DNA from: Deltaproteobacteria bacterium
GTDB taxonomy: Bacteria > Desulfobacterota > Deferrimicrobia > Deferrimicrobiales > Deferrimicrobiaceae
Assembly (NCBI GenBank): GCA_021815305.1
Contig: JAKAHC010000001.1
Span: 720,303 to 784,302 of the forward strand
Direction: 5' to 3'
Length of the DNA: 64,000 nt
Shown: positions 16,049-25,759 of the stretch, in pieces
Numbering within the stretch: position 1 is the stretch's first letter
Layout: every line of letters starts with the position of its first letter
The notes under the pieces: generated by a model
Database searches by the model: none
The model's input: the letters and a program-made list of their open reading frames with translations, nothing else
What the model was told of the DNA's origin: nothing
Made by a program: the position numbers and the translations under genes

Positions 16049-18670
16049 TCATGCTTTCCGCTTCCTTTTCGGGGCCGGGGAGGAGGTCCTCTTCGCCGGG
16101 GCCTTCCCGCGCGACGGGCCGCTCTTCCCGCTCCCGGCTTTCCCTTTCCGGAACGGGTTCCTCGTGAGGGCGGCGGTGAGCACGTCGTCCATGTTGCCGG
16201 CCAGCGTGAAGCGGACCTGCCGCGCCTCGTGCCGCGGAATCTCCTCGAGGTCCTTCCGGTTCTGTTCCGGGGCGATGACGTTGTTGATCCCCGCCCGCAG
16301 GGCGGCCAGCGCCTTTTCCTTCAATCCCCCGATCGGAAGTACGCGCCCCCGGAGGGTGATCTCCCCGGTCATCGCGATGTCGCGCCGGACGGGGATGCCC
16401 GTGAGGGAGGACACGAGAGCGGTGGCGATCGTGACCCCGGCGGACGGCCCGTCCTTGGGGATCCCCCCCGCCGGCACGTGGATGTGGATGTCTTGGCCGG
16501 AGTGGAAATTCCGGGGCAATCCGAGCTGGTCGGCCCGCGAACGGACATAGGTGATCGCCGCCTGCGCGCTCTCCTTCATGACGTCGCCCAGAGACCCGGT
16601 GATCATCACGGACCCCTTCCCGCGGACCAGCGAAACCTCCACGAAGAGGATGTCGCCCCCCGTGGGGGTCCAGGCGAGGCCCGTGGCCACGCCGACCTCG
16701 TCGGCCTCCCCTTCCGTCTCCGGGATGTGCCTGGGGGTCCCCAGGTATTTCCCGAGGTTCCTGGGGGTGACGACGAACGGCCCCTTCTCTCCCTCGGCGA
16801 TCTTCCGGGCCACCTTCCGGCACACCTGCCCGATCTCGCGCTCGAGGTTGCGCAGCCCCGCTTCCCGGGTGTACTGGTGGATGATCGCCAGGATCGCCTT
16901 GTCCCCCATTTCGACCTGGCCCTTCCGGATGCCGTTTTCCTCCTGTTGCCGCGGGAGAAGGTACTTCTTCGCGATGGCAAGCTTGTCGACGTCGGTGTAC
17001 CCCGAGATCGGGATGATCTCCATCCGGTCCTTGAGCGCCGGGGGAATCGGATCCATGACGTTCGCCGTCGCGATGAACAGAACCTTCGACAGGTCGAAGG
17101 GGACGTTCAGGTAGTTGTCGCTGAAGGCGAAGTTCTGCTCCGGATCGAGCACCTCCAGCAGCGCGGCGGAGGGGTCCCCGCGGAAGTCGGCGCCGACCTT
17201 GTCGATCTCGTCCAGCATGAAGACCGGGTTGCGCGTTCCCGCCTGCTTCATCCCCTGGATGATCCGGCCCGGCAGCGCACCCACGTAGGTCCGCCGGTGC
17301 CCCCGGATCTCCGCCTCGTCGCGGATACCGCCAAGGGACATCCGGAGGAATTTCCGCCCCATGGCGCGCGCGATGGATTTGCCAAGCGACGTCTTCCCCA
17401 CCCCGGGCGGCCCGATGAAGCAGAGGATCGGTCCTTTCATCTTGTCCTTCAGCTTGCGGACGGACAGGTATTCGAGGATCCGTTCCTTCACCTTTTCCAG
17501 GTCGTGGTGGTCCTCGTCGAGGATGGCCTTGGCCTTCGCGATCTGGATGTTGTCCCGGGTCTCCTTCTTCCAGGGGAGCTCCACCATCCAGTCGAGGTAG
17601 GTGCGCACCACGGACGACTCGGCGGCGTCGGGGTGCATCCCCTCGAGGCGTCGCAGCTGCTTCTCCGCCTCCTTCTCCACCTCCGGGGGCATGCCCGCCG
17701 TCTTGATCTTCGCGCGCAGGTCGTCGACCTCTTCCGTCTTCCCGTCGATGTCCCCCAGCTCCTGCTTGATCGCCTTCATCTGCTCGCGGAGGAAATACTC
17801 CCGTTGGCTCTTGGTCATCTCCTCCTTGGCCTGGTTCTGGATCTTGGCCTGCATCTCCGCCAGCTGCAGCTCGCGGGAGAGCAGGTTGTTCACCAGGGTA
17901 AGCCGCGCGACCGCGTCCTCTTCCTCCAGCACCGCCTGCGCCTCCTCGATCTTCAGCCGCAGGTTCGACGCGACGAGGTCGGCGAGCACGCCCGGGTTGT
18001 TGATGTTCTCCGTGACCATGAGGATCTCGACCGGCATGTTCTTCAGGGAGAGGATCTTCTCGATCTTTTCCCTGGAGGCGCGCATCAGCGCTTCCACCTC
18101 GAGAGACCCCTCCGCCATCGGAGGTTCGACGATCCGGTCGATCCGGACGCGGACCCCGGGGCGGGACTCGATGAACTCGACGATCTTCCCCTTGCTCACC
18201 CCCTGGATGAGGATCTTCAGGCGCCCGTCGGGGAGCTTGAGCATCCGCATGATCATGGCGACGGTTCCGGTCCGGTAGAGATCCTCCTCTTTCGGATCCT
18301 CCACGGACGGGTCCTTCTGCGTGGCGAGAAAGATGTACCGGTCCCGCGCCAGCGCCTCGTCCACCGCGGCGACGGACCCCTCCCTCCCCACGAAGAGCGG
18401 CAGGGTCATGTAGGGGAAGATGACGATGTCCCGCACCGGCAGCAGGGGCAGGACGACGGGAATTTCCGGCCCGCCCTCCTTCTCCTCTCCGACGGGGGCT
18501 CCTATCCCGGGAGCATCCGGGCCCGGGCCGACCTTCCCTTCATCGGGGGGGACGTCGCCGCCCCGCTTCGGTTTCGGCTCCTCCCCTCCGGGGGATTCTC
18601 CCTTGGGAGGGGGATCCACGGAGGGCTTTTCCCCTCCTGCCCCGTGTTTCCCGTTCGCTTCGTCGGTCAT
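16049..18670 (-). CDS. lon: ATP-dependent Lon protease
   Basis: An 873-residue Lon. After a low-complexity N-terminal extension of about 65 residues (Gly, Pro, Glu and Lys) comes the substrate-binding LAN domain (VLPLLPVRDIVIFPYM), a coiled coil, the AAA+ module with Walker A GPPGVGKTS and Walker B FMLDEIDK, and the protease domain with the catalytic serine in PKDGPSAG and lysine in GGLKEKALAA. The last 35 or so residues are a strongly basic Lys/Arg/Pro/Ser tail. Ordinary Lon proteins have neither appendage. It is preceded by an Hsp20 gene with a 34-base gap and lies in the CIRCE-headed run, so heat-shock control is likely. Confidence 0.95.
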   Translation of the reverse strand: MTDEANGKHGAGGEKPSVDPPPKGESPGGEEPKPKRGGDVPPDEGKVGPGPDAPGIGAPVGEEKEGGPEIPVVLPLLPVRDIVIFPYMTLPLFVGREGSVAAVDEALARDRYIFLATQKDPSVEDPKEEDLYRTGTVAMIMRMLKLPDGRLKILIQGVSKGKIVEFIESRPGVRVRIDRIVEPPMAEGSLEVEALMRASREKIEKILSLKNMPVEILMVTENINNPGVLADLVASNLRLKIEEAQAVLEEEDAVARLTLVNNLLSRELQLAEMQAKIQNQAKEEMTKSQREYFLREQMKAIKQELGDIDGKTEEVDDLRAKIKTAGMPPEVEKEAEKQLRRLEGMHPDAAESSVVRTYLDWMVELPWKKETRDNIQIAKAKAILDEDHHDLEKVKERILEYLSVRKLKDKMKGPILCFIGPPGVGKTSLGKSIARAMGRKFLRMSLGGIRDEAEIRGHRRTYVGALPGRIIQGMKQAGTRNPVFMLDEIDKVGADFRGDPSAALLEVLDPEQNFAFSDNYLNVPFDLSKVLFIATANVMDPIPPALKDRMEIIPISGYTDVDKLAIAKKYLLPRQQEENGIRKGQVEMGDKAILAIIHQYTREAGLRNLEREIGQVCRKVARKIAEGEKGPFVVTPRNLGKYLGTPRHIPETEGEADEVGVATGLAWTPTGGDILFVEVSLVRGKGSVMITGSLGDVMKESAQAAITYVRSRADQLGLPRNFHSGQDIHIHVPAGGIPKDGPSAGVTIATALVSSLTGIPVRRDIAMTGEITLRGRVLPIGGLKEKALAALRAGINNVIAPEQNRKDLEEIPRHEARQVRFTLAGNMDDVLTAALTRNPFRKGKAGSGKSGPSRGKAPAKRTSSPAPKRKRKA

Positions 18671-18704
18671 ATCGTCGTTTCCCCCTCTGGAGCCGAAATC
18701 CTTC

Positions 18705-19160
18705 TCATCCCGTCGTCACCGGTATCCGCCGTTCCCTCCCGCGGCGCTCCACGATCTTCGGGATCGTGATCACCAGGAGCCCTTCCGACAACCGGGCCGA
18801 TACCTCCCCGAGGTTCAGACAGCCCACGACCTCGAAGACGCGGCGGAACCTCCCGAAGATCCTTTCGAGACACAGGAAGGAGGTCTCCCCGGAAGGGAAT
18901 TCGGGCGGCTTCTCCCCCGTGACTTCGATGCAGTCCCCCCGCACCCAGACCTGCAGGGCATCCGGCGGCACGCCCGGAACTTCCAGCAGGATCTTCACGG
19001 CGTCGTCCACCTCGGTCACGTCCGATGGAGGGCGGTACGCTCCCGCCTCCGAAAGGTCGAGCAGCGCGATGCGCCCCGTCATCCCGCGCACCTTCCCTCC
19101 CGCCTGCGCGGCGTCCGGGGGGGCGCTCCCGGTCCGGGAAACTCCGGTCTTGCGGCTCAC
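18705..19160 (-). CDS. Small heat shock protein, Hsp20/alpha-crystallin family
   Basis: A 151-residue holdase chaperone. The alpha-crystallin domain covers about residues 45-145, with VTEVDDAVKILLEVPGV at its start and the conserved SEGLLVITIPK (the A-x-x-x-n-GvL-type motif) near the end. The C-terminal IPV sequence (RRIPVTTG) is the I-x-I/V-type tail used to pack oligomers. The GTG start at 19160 overlaps the galU stop (GTGA) and has AAGGAG eight bases upstream; the internal Met at about residue 27 is a weaker alternative. It lies directly before lon, which makes sense for cooperating protein quality control. Confidence 0.85.
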   Translation of the reverse strand: MSRKTGVSRTGSAPPDAAQAGGKVRGMTGRIALLDLSEAGAYRPPSDVTEVDDAVKILLEVPGVPPDALQVWVRGDCIEVTGEKPPEFPSGETSFLCLERIFGRFRRVFEVVGCLNLGEVSARLSEGLLVITIPKIVERRGRERRIPVTTG

Positions 19161-20023
19161 GTCAGTTTCTCCTTTTTGAGGAACGCGCGCAGTCCCTGGC
19201 CGATTTCGGGGTCCTTCAGGCTGAAGGCGATGTTCGCCATCTGAAACCCGAGTTTCGTCCCCGCGTCGTACCGTTTCCCGTCGAACACTAGCCCGATCAC
19301 CCTCTCCCTTCCGATGAGGGAGCGGATTGCGTCGGTGAGCTGGATCTCGCCCCCCGCCCCGGGTTTCGTCGCCTGCAACGTGCGGAAGATCGACGGGGGG
19401 AGAATGTACCTGCCGATGATCGCAAGGTCCGACGGCGCCTTCCCGGGCGCCGGCTTCTCCACCATGTCCGTCACTTCGTACACGCCGCGGGCGACCCTCC
19501 TCCCTTGGATGATCCCGTACCGGGATACCGCTTCGCGCGGAACCCTCTGAATCGCGAGGACCGCTCCCGCGCCGTGCTTCCCGTAGGCGTCGATCATCTG
19601 CCGCAGCACGGGGACCGGCGCATCGATGACGTCGTCGGAGAGGATGACGGCGAACGGCTCCCGCCCGACCAAATCCATCGCGCGCAACACCGCGTGGCCG
19701 AGCCCCAGGGGAAGGTTCTGCCGCACATAGAAGAAATCCGCGTCGTCGGTGACCTCGCGGACCACGGAGAGGAGGGCGTCGTTTCCCTTCTTCCTCAGCG
19801 TGGCCTCCAGCTCGAAGGAAACGTCGAAATGATCCTCGATGGCGTTCTTGCCGCGGCCCGTCACGATGATCATGTCCTTGATGCCCGAGGCCTTGGCCTC
19901 GTCGACGCCGTGCTGGATGAGAGGCTTGTCCACCAGGGGAAGCATCTCCTTCGGAGAGGCCTTGGTGGCCGGGAGAAACCGCGTCCCGAAACCCGCTGCG
20001 GGGAACACCGCCTTCCGTATCAT
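19157..20023 (-). CDS. galU: UTP-glucose-1-phosphate uridylyltransferase
   Basis: A 288-residue nucleotidyltransferase making UDP-glucose for glycans and trehalose-type sugars. It shows the nucleotide-binding start AAGFGTRFLPATKASPKEM, the QNLPLGLGHAV segment, the metal site SDDVID, and VEKPAPGKAPSDLAIIGRY. The ATG at 20023 overlaps the stop of the upstream helicase gene (ATGA), and earlier in-frame codons only add an Arg-rich stretch that belongs to that gene. It is coupled to hsp20 downstream. Confidence 0.93.
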   Translation of the reverse strand: MIRKAVFPAAGFGTRFLPATKASPKEMLPLVDKPLIQHGVDEAKASGIKDMIIVTGRGKNAIEDHFDVSFELEATLRKKGNDALLSVVREVTDDADFFYVRQNLPLGLGHAVLRAMDLVGREPFAVILSDDVIDAPVPVLRQMIDAYGKHGAGAVLAIQRVPREAVSRYGIIQGRRVARGVYEVTDMVEKPAPGKAPSDLAIIGRYILPPSIFRTLQATKPGAGGEIQLTDAIRSLIGRERVIGLVFDGKRYDAGTKLGFQMANIAFSLKDPEIGQGLRAFLKKEKLT

Positions 20024-22062
20024 CCCTCGCCCTCCTTCCCTGCGGCTCCGGCGCCTCCGCGGAAGCGCCGGTAGAAGGCCGCCACGTCGGACCGGTCCCT
20101 CGTCCATCGCATGGGGGGGAGGTTCGAACGGAAGACGTCCCCGTACCCCCGCGTCGCCACCCGGCCGTCGAGCAGCGCCACCACCCCGTAGTCATCTCCC
20201 CGGCGCAGGAGCCTTCCCACGCCCTGCCGAAGCGCCAGGACCGCCTCCGGCAGCTGGTAGGTACGGAACGGGTCTTCCCCCCGCTCGCGCAGCGCGCGGA
20301 TGCGCGCGGCCGTCACGGGATCGGATGGAGAGGCGAAGGGGAGCTTGTCGATGACGACGCACCGCAGCGACTCGCCCGGAACGTCCACCCCTTCCCAGAA
20401 CGTCCCCGTCCCGATCAGGACCGTGTCCTCGTCCTCGCGGAAGGCCCGCAGGAGCTGTGCCCGGGGGGCGTCCCCCTGGACGTACAGGGGGAACGGCAGT
20501 CCCCCTTCCCGCAACCCCTCCGTCAGCGCCGCGAGCGTCCTGTAGCTCGTGCACAGGACCAGCGCACCGCCCCCGGAGCACGACAGGATCTCCCGCGTCT
20601 CGGCGGCGGCGGAAGCGGGAAAGGCCGCGTCCGGCGGTTCCGGGAGCCCGCGGGGCACGTAAAACAGCGCCCGTTCCTCGAAGTCGAATTCATTATCCAC
20701 GATGAGTTCTTCCGCATCAACCCGCGCGAGCCCCACCCGTTCGCGGAAATACCGGAGATCCCCCGAGACGGAGAGCGTCGCGGACGTGAGCAGGAAAGGA
20801 ACGGGTTCCCTCCACAGGGCCCCCGAAAGGATGGGCGAAATCTCGATCGGAGTCCGGTGGAGGGCTATGCCGCCTCCGCGCTTTTCCGCCCACGTCACGG
20901 CGGACGTCGCATCGGCCGTCAGGATCGACGAGAGGTCTTCCTGGAAGGAGCGCACTCTTCGGAGCAGGGCGTCCCCCGAAAGTTCCGAGGCGGAAGTACC
21001 GGCCTCGGACCTCGCGGCGCCGTCCGACAGCGAAAGGGAGAGTTCCTCCCCCGCCCGCAGGAGGGCGCCGGCCTTCTCCCCGAAGCCCGTGCCCGCGGCG
21101 ACGCTCGGCATGGGGAACCGGCTGTCCCCGTCCCCCACGGCGTCGAAAGCGGATTCCGCGAGGACGCGGAACCGCTCCACCAGCGGCAGGAGGCCGTCCC
21201 AGGCCCCGCCGGCCCTCCCTGCGGCCCGTTTCAGGTCCCTGGCCAGTTCCCGGCCGCGCCCGAGGGAGACGGTCACCCCGAAAAACACGGAGGCGGTCTC
21301 CTCGACGCCGTGCGCCTCGTCGAACACGATGGCGTCGGCCCGCGGGAGCACCTCGCCGAACTTTCCCTTCCCGCCATCGCCGGGATCGGCGGTCCTGCCG
21401 AAGCCGGGCCGTTCCCGCAGGGCGAGGTCCGCGAAGAAGAGGTGGTGGTTGACCACGACCAGGTCCGCCGTCGAGGCGCGCCTTCGCGCCTCGACGAGGA
21501 AGCAGCGTTCGGTATCCCCGCACGTTGAGAGGTCGCACATTTCGCTCCGGCAGTTGACCTCCCCCCATACGCGGGCATCCTCCGGCACGCCGCGCGCTTC
21601 CGAGATGTCCCCCGTCCGGGTCGTTTCGGCGAAAGCCCGCATCGCATCGAAGTAGGAGGCTTCCCGCGCGAATTCGAACATCGGCTCGGCGCGGAACCGC
21701 CGCCACCGCCGAAGGCAGAGGTAGTTCCAGCGTCCTTTCAGGAGGGCGCAGGAGAAGGGATACCGGATGGCGTCGCGCACGAGCGGAATGTCGTTTTCCA
21801 GGAGCTGCTGCTGAAGCGTCCGGGTGCCGGTGGAAACGACCGTCTTTCGGCAGGAAAGGATCGCGGGGACGAGGTAGGCGAGCGTCTTCCCGATGCCCGT
21901 GGCCGCCTCGGCGACCAGCACGCGGGGCGTCTCCAGCGCCTTCGCCCACGCCAACGCCATGCGCAGCTGTCCCGGCCGCGGCTCGAACCCCCTCATCGCC
22001 TGCGAAAGAGGGCCTCCGGGGGAAAGCGCCACCCCCACCTTTCGGACAAGGTCGCCGGGCAT
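20020..22062 (-). CDS. dinG: ATP-dependent DNA helicase, DinG/YoaA (XPD-like) family
   Basis: A 680-residue superfamily 2 5'-3' helicase. It has Walker A EAATGIGKTLAYL near residue 50, four cysteines for an iron-sulfur cluster between motifs Ia and II (CLRRWRRF, CRSEMCDLSTCGDTERC), the DEAH box FDEAHGVEE and the C-terminal GTGTFWEGVDVPG and QGVGRLLRR motifs. It unwinds forked DNA or R-loops during repair. The N-terminus lacks an exonuclease domain, so it is closer to YoaA and short DinG proteins. ATG 22062 is 15 bases downstream of the LpoA-like gene's stop. Confidence 0.9.
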   Translation of the reverse strand: MPGDLVRKVGVALSPGGPLSQAMRGFEPRPGQLRMALAWAKALETPRVLVAEAATGIGKTLAYLVPAILSCRKTVVSTGTRTLQQQLLENDIPLVRDAIRYPFSCALLKGRWNYLCLRRWRRFRAEPMFEFAREASYFDAMRAFAETTRTGDISEARGVPEDARVWGEVNCRSEMCDLSTCGDTERCFLVEARRRASTADLVVVNHHLFFADLALRERPGFGRTADPGDGGKGKFGEVLPRADAIVFDEAHGVEETASVFFGVTVSLGRGRELARDLKRAAGRAGGAWDGLLPLVERFRVLAESAFDAVGDGDSRFPMPSVAAGTGFGEKAGALLRAGEELSLSLSDGAARSEAGTSASELSGDALLRRVRSFQEDLSSILTADATSAVTWAEKRGGGIALHRTPIEISPILSGALWREPVPFLLTSATLSVSGDLRYFRERVGLARVDAEELIVDNEFDFEERALFYVPRGLPEPPDAAFPASAAAETREILSCSGGGALVLCTSYRTLAALTEGLREGGLPFPLYVQGDAPRAQLLRAFREDEDTVLIGTGTFWEGVDVPGESLRCVVIDKLPFASPSDPVTAARIRALRERGEDPFRTYQLPEAVLALRQGVGRLLRRGDDYGVVALLDGRVATRGYGDVFRSNLPPMRWTRDRSDVAAFYRRFRGGAGAAGKEGEG

Positions 22063-22076
22063 CCGCGCCGCCCTAC

Positions 22077-24035
22077 CTACGAGCCGGGAACCGGGACGAA
22101 GTTCCCCAGTTCGACCCGGAGGAGGGAGACTTTCCGCCGCAGGTCGCCGGAAGGGAGGAACAGGAACGTCCCGGTCACGCCGGTGAAGTTCCTGAGGCGC
22201 GGAATCCGCTCCCGCATCAGCGCCGCCGGGGACCGTCCCCCGCCTTCCCCCTGTGAGAAAGCGGTGGCGAACAGCAGGGCGCCGTCGTACCCCATCGCCT
22301 CGAAACGAGTGGGGGAAACCCGCATCGCCTCCTGGTACTCCATCCGGAACCGGTCCCCTTGCGATCCGGGGATGGCGTCGGAGTAATCCACCGAAAAGAG
22401 CGCGCCGGATACCGCGCTTCCCCCCTTCCGGAGGAGTTCCTCGTCGTACCACCCGGAGAACCCCGCCAGGGGAAGATAGACGTTGTAGTACCGCAGCTGG
22501 GAAGCCAGGAGGAACACGCGCTCCCACCGATCGGCGATGACGATCCCTCCCCGCGGGAGCTTTATCCCCTTCCCTCTCTCCTTCGAACGCGCCTGCCGCT
22601 GGAACACGGCGTTACCCACCGCCCTCCGGATCACGTCGGTGAAGTCCCGGGTCTCGGGGGGGTACGACACGGTCCGGGCAAGGCGCACACCGGCATCCTT
22701 CGCGGAGGAGGTGACCGCGTCCGCAAACCCCCGCCCGTAGCCGTTCTCCGGGAAGAGAAGAAGGAGGTCGGTGACACCGTCCCTGGACAGCCGGGAAAGG
22801 ACCGCGCGCGCCTCCTGCAGGGGGGAAAGCCCGAAACTGTAAAGAAACGGCTTCGAAAGGATCGTCTTCTGCCCAAGATACAGGGTCGGGGGGGAGTTCG
22901 CCGTGAACGCGGTGCCGACGGAGCGCCCCTCTTCCCCGGTGACGGGCCCCAGGACCCCGATCACGGTCCTGTCGGCCGCGGCCGCAAGGAACTCCTTCCG
23001 GGCCATCGGAGGCTGCGCCGCGGTGTCGACCCACCGCAGGATCGGCGCGCCGGCGTTCGGTTCGTTCCGCCGGTCGGGGCTTAAGGCCACCTCCGCCCCG
23101 GAAAGGACGGAGAAGCCCACGTCGGCGAATTTTCCCGAAAGGGGGACCAGCCCGACGATCTTCGGACGCGTGGCGGTGATCTTCTCGAGGCGGTACAGGT
23201 ACTCCGCCGCCTCCGGGGAGCGTTTCCCTACCGTGCGCGCCGACCGCTCGAAGGCGTACGATGCCATTCCGAGGAAACCTTTCCGCAAGGCGGCCTTCCC
23301 CATGGCGAGGAAGAGGTCGGCCCGGACCTCGGGGTCCTCCTCCGCCTCGCCGGCCGACCGCAGCGCGGAGAGGTCGTCCGTGCCATCAATGAGGGACTCC
23401 CGCTCCCCGGACAACCGCCGGGCCGCCTGCGGGTCGGGCGTGGCCGCAATGGCACGGCGGTACAGGGAGAGGGCGCTCGCGATCTTCCCCGCCTCGGCGT
23501 CGGCTCGCGCCATCAGTGAGAGGAGCGCGGGGACGTCCGCATCCGCGAACTTCCGGTCGAGGAGGTACGAAGCCATCTGCCGCGCCTCCTTGTTCCACTT
23601 CATCTTCCGGTAGATCCTCAGCTTGAGGTCCACCGCGGAGAGGACGAGGTACCGGGCCCGCGAGAGCTGCACCGCCTTGTCCGCCGCTTCCAGCGCCTTG
23701 TCGTACTCGCCGCGGGCCAGCAGGATCTCGCCGATCCTCATCCAGACGAAACCTTTCCTCTCCCCATCCGGAGAGGAGTAGGCGAGATCCAGAAAGCGGG
23801 AGAGCGCCTCGTCCCGTTTCCCGGCGGCGTATTCGCTCTCCGCCAGGAGGAAAGGGCCTATCGGCACGGTGCGGGTCGCCTCCCGCGTCCCAGGGCGGGG
23901 GACCGGGACGGCGTCCGCCCCCATGATCAGCGGCAACGGGGGCTCCCCGGCCGCCCCGATCCCGGGAAAGGAAGGGGCGAGGAGGACCGGGAGCGCGAGG
24001 AGGACCAGGAGGCGAACCACCCGGAAAGACGTCAA
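22077..24035 (-). CDS. Penicillin-binding protein activator LpoA-like protein: TPR plus periplasmic-binding fold
   Basis: A 652-residue exported protein. A hydrophobic signal segment ([18 protein letters not shown]) lacks a lipobox cysteine. Residues about 60-260 hold tetratricopeptide-like repeats ([36 protein letters not shown]). The C-terminal half from about 295 ([24 protein letters not shown]) is a type I periplasmic-binding fold of the kind found in LpoA and in ABC amino-acid binding proteins. LpoA activates peptidoglycan synthase PBP1A from outside the inner membrane. The start is a TTG that overlaps the dnaJ stop (TTGA). The function is inferred from architecture. Confidence 0.75.
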   Translation of the reverse strand: MTSFRVVRLLVLLALPVLLAPSFPGIGAAGEPPLPLIMGADAVPVPRPGTREATRTVPIGPFLLAESEYAAGKRDEALSRFLDLAYSSPDGERKGFVWMRIGEILLARGEYDKALEAADKAVQLSRARYLVLSAVDLKLRIYRKMKWNKEARQMASYLLDRKFADADVPALLSLMARADAEAGKIASALSLYRRAIAATPDPQAARRLSGERESLIDGTDDLSALRSAGEAEEDPEVRADLFLAMGKAALRKGFLGMASYAFERSARTVGKRSPEAAEYLYRLEKITATRPKIVGLVPLSGKFADVGFSVLSGAEVALSPDRRNEPNAGAPILRWVDTAAQPPMARKEFLAAAADRTVIGVLGPVTGEEGRSVGTAFTANSPPTLYLGQKTILSKPFLYSFGLSPLQEARAVLSRLSRDGVTDLLLLFPENGYGRGFADAVTSSAKDAGVRLARTVSYPPETRDFTDVIRRAVGNAVFQRQARSKERGKGIKLPRGGIVIADRWERVFLLASQLRYYNVYLPLAGFSGWYDEELLRKGGSAVSGALFSVDYSDAIPGSQGDRFRMEYQEAMRVSPTRFEAMGYDGALLFATAFSQGEGGGRSPAALMRERIPRLRNFTGVTGTFLFLPSGDLRRKVSLLRVELGNFVPVPGS

Positions 24036-25135
24036 CCGAAGATCTCCTTGACCTTCTCGAAAAAACTGTGGGAGATCGGCCCGGGAGACTCCTCGGACAG
24101 TTGCTGGAACTCCGTGAGAAGCTCCTTCTGACGCCTGGTGAGTTTCTTCGGCACCTCGATCAGCACGCGAATGACGAGGTTCCCGCGCCTTCCGGAGGAA
24201 AGCGAAGCGACCCCTTCTCCCCGCATGACGAACTCATGTCCCGAGGGGGTGCCCGCCGGCACGGTGAGGGTCTTCTTTCCGGCGAGCGTCGGGACCTCGA
24301 GCGTCGCGCCGAGCGCCGCCTGCGAAAAGGTGAGCGGCACCTCGCAGAAGATGTCCGATCCGTTCCGCACGAAGAACGGGTGGTCCTGGACGGTCAGGGC
24401 CACGTAGAGATCCCCCATGGGGCTCCCCGCCGGCCCGGCCTCTCCCTCCCCGCGAAGCTTCAGGCGCGTGCCGGTTTCCACGCCGGGAGGGATCTTCACC
24501 TTGAGCGTGCGTTTTTCCCGGGCCTGTCCCGTGCCGGAACAGGATCCGCACGGGTCCTTGACGACCTGCCCCGTGCCGCCGCACCGGCCGCACGTGCGGC
24601 TGATCGAGAAGAATCCCTGTTGCAGGTTGACCTGCCCCCGGCCGTGGCACGCGCCGCACCGTTCCGGGCGGGACCCTTTTCTCGCGCCCGTCCCGCCGCA
24701 ATCCTTGCACGCGCCGGTCCGCGGCACGACGATCTCCTTCTCGCCTCCGAACACCGCCTCCTCGAAGCTGACCGTCAGGTTGTACCGGAGGTCGTTTCCC
24801 CGGCGTGGGCGCGAGGCGCCTCCCCCGAAGATCCCGCCGAAGAAGTCGTTGATGATGTCCTCGACGCCGAAACCCGGGAAATCCCCGAAACCGCCCATCC
24901 CCTGCCCCGCCGGGCCCGCGTGGCCGAATCGATCGTATTGCGCCCGCTTGTCGGGATCGGAGAGGACCGAATACGCCTCGTTGATCTCCTTGAAACGTTC
25001 TTCCGCGCCCGTATCGCCCGAGTTGCGGTCCGGGTGGAATTCGAGGGCGAGCCGACGGAAAGCCTTCTTCACATCCTCCGGGGAAGCGTCCCGGGAGACA
25101 CCGAGGACCTCGTAATAGTCGCGCTTGGCCGTCAC
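24032..25135 (-). CDS. dnaJ: Molecular chaperone DnaJ (Hsp40)
   Basis: A 367-residue co-chaperone with the J domain ([26 protein letters not shown] start and the HPD tripeptide in EFHPDRN), a Gly/Phe-rich linker, the four CxxCxGxG zinc repeats ([32 protein letters not shown]) and the C-terminal substrate domain. DnaJ stimulates DnaK ATPase. It follows grpE by three bases. dnaK, which normally lies between grpE and dnaJ, is missing here. Confidence 0.96.
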   Translation of the reverse strand: MTAKRDYYEVLGVSRDASPEDVKKAFRRLALEFHPDRNSGDTGAEERFKEINEAYSVLSDPDKRAQYDRFGHAGPAGQGMGGFGDFPGFGVEDIINDFFGGIFGGGASRPRRGNDLRYNLTVSFEEAVFGGEKEIVVPRTGACKDCGGTGARKGSRPERCGACHGRGQVNLQQGFFSISRTCGRCGGTGQVVKDPCGSCSGTGQAREKRTLKVKIPPGVETGTRLKLRGEGEAGPAGSPMGDLYVALTVQDHPFFVRNGSDIFCEVPLTFSQAALGATLEVPTLAGKKTLTVPAGTPSGHEFVMRGEGVASLSSGRRGNLVIRVLIEVPKKLTRRQKELLTEFQQLSEESPGPISHSFFEKVKEIFG

Positions 25136-25138
25136 GCG

Positions 25139-25705
25139 TCAGTTCCCGGAACCCGCGGGTTCGTCCCCGGGCCCGTCCCCGCCGGAAGGTGCGACCACCG
25201 TCACCTGGGCGGGCCGCAGCAGTCTTCCGTGAAGGAGGTACCCCCTGCGCGCCTCGGAAACCACCGTGCCCTCGGGCTTCCCTTCCCACCGGACGCTGGC
25301 GATCGCCTCGTGACGCGCGGGGTCGAACACCTTCCCGGCGGCGGAGATCGGTTCGAGTCCGAACTTGCGCAGTTCGGCGAGGAACTGGTCGCGCGTCATC
25401 CGTACGCCCGAAAGCAGCGCCTCCGCGGAAGCTCCCTCCTGGTTCATTGCCCGCTCCAGGTTGTCGATGAAGGGCAGGACGGCGCGCAGCAGCTGCTCGT
25501 TGCCGAACGCCGCCTGAGCCTCGCGCTCCCGTGCAGCCCGTTTCCTGAAATTGTCGAACTCGGCCGCGAGGTACGCCAGGCGGTTCTTCAGTTGTTCCGT
25601 CTCGTCCGGCGCGGCCGACCCTCCTGCGGCCTCCGCAGACTGCTCCCCGAGGTCCTCCACCGGGGCAACGTCCTCGGACGGCGCTTCCTTGTCCCTGTCC
25701 GTCAT
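25139..25705 (-). CDS. grpE: Nucleotide exchange factor GrpE
   Basis: A 188-residue protein with an acidic, disordered N-terminus, a long coiled coil (about 35-95, with EFDNFRKRAARERE) and the C-terminal beta domain (KVFDPARHEAIASV). GrpE releases ADP from DnaK. The gene is in the usual place after hrcA, with a 54-base gap, and is expected to share the CIRCE-regulated transcript. Confidence 0.95.
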   Translation of the reverse strand: MTDRDKEAPSEDVAPVEDLGEQSAEAAGGSAAPDETEQLKNRLAYLAAEFDNFRKRAAREREAQAAFGNEQLLRAVLPFIDNLERAMNQEGASAEALLSGVRMTRDQFLAELRKFGLEPISAAGKVFDPARHEAIASVRWEGKPEGTVVSEARRGYLLHGRLLRPAQVTVVAPSGGDGPGDEPAGSGN

Positions 25706-25759
25706 CTTCGACCTCTCTCCTTCAGGAAAAGGGCTTTCACGCGGGAAATCCGTGGCTGG

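Noticed and set aside
12916..16167. Plus-strand open frame of over 1000 codons opposite the CNNM and lar genes
   Set aside because: Composition is Arg, Pro, His and Gly, without domains, and it lies opposite well-supported genes. Similar long shadows lie at 3356-6562, 16229-18769, 24068-26833, 36217-39096 and 47131-49803.
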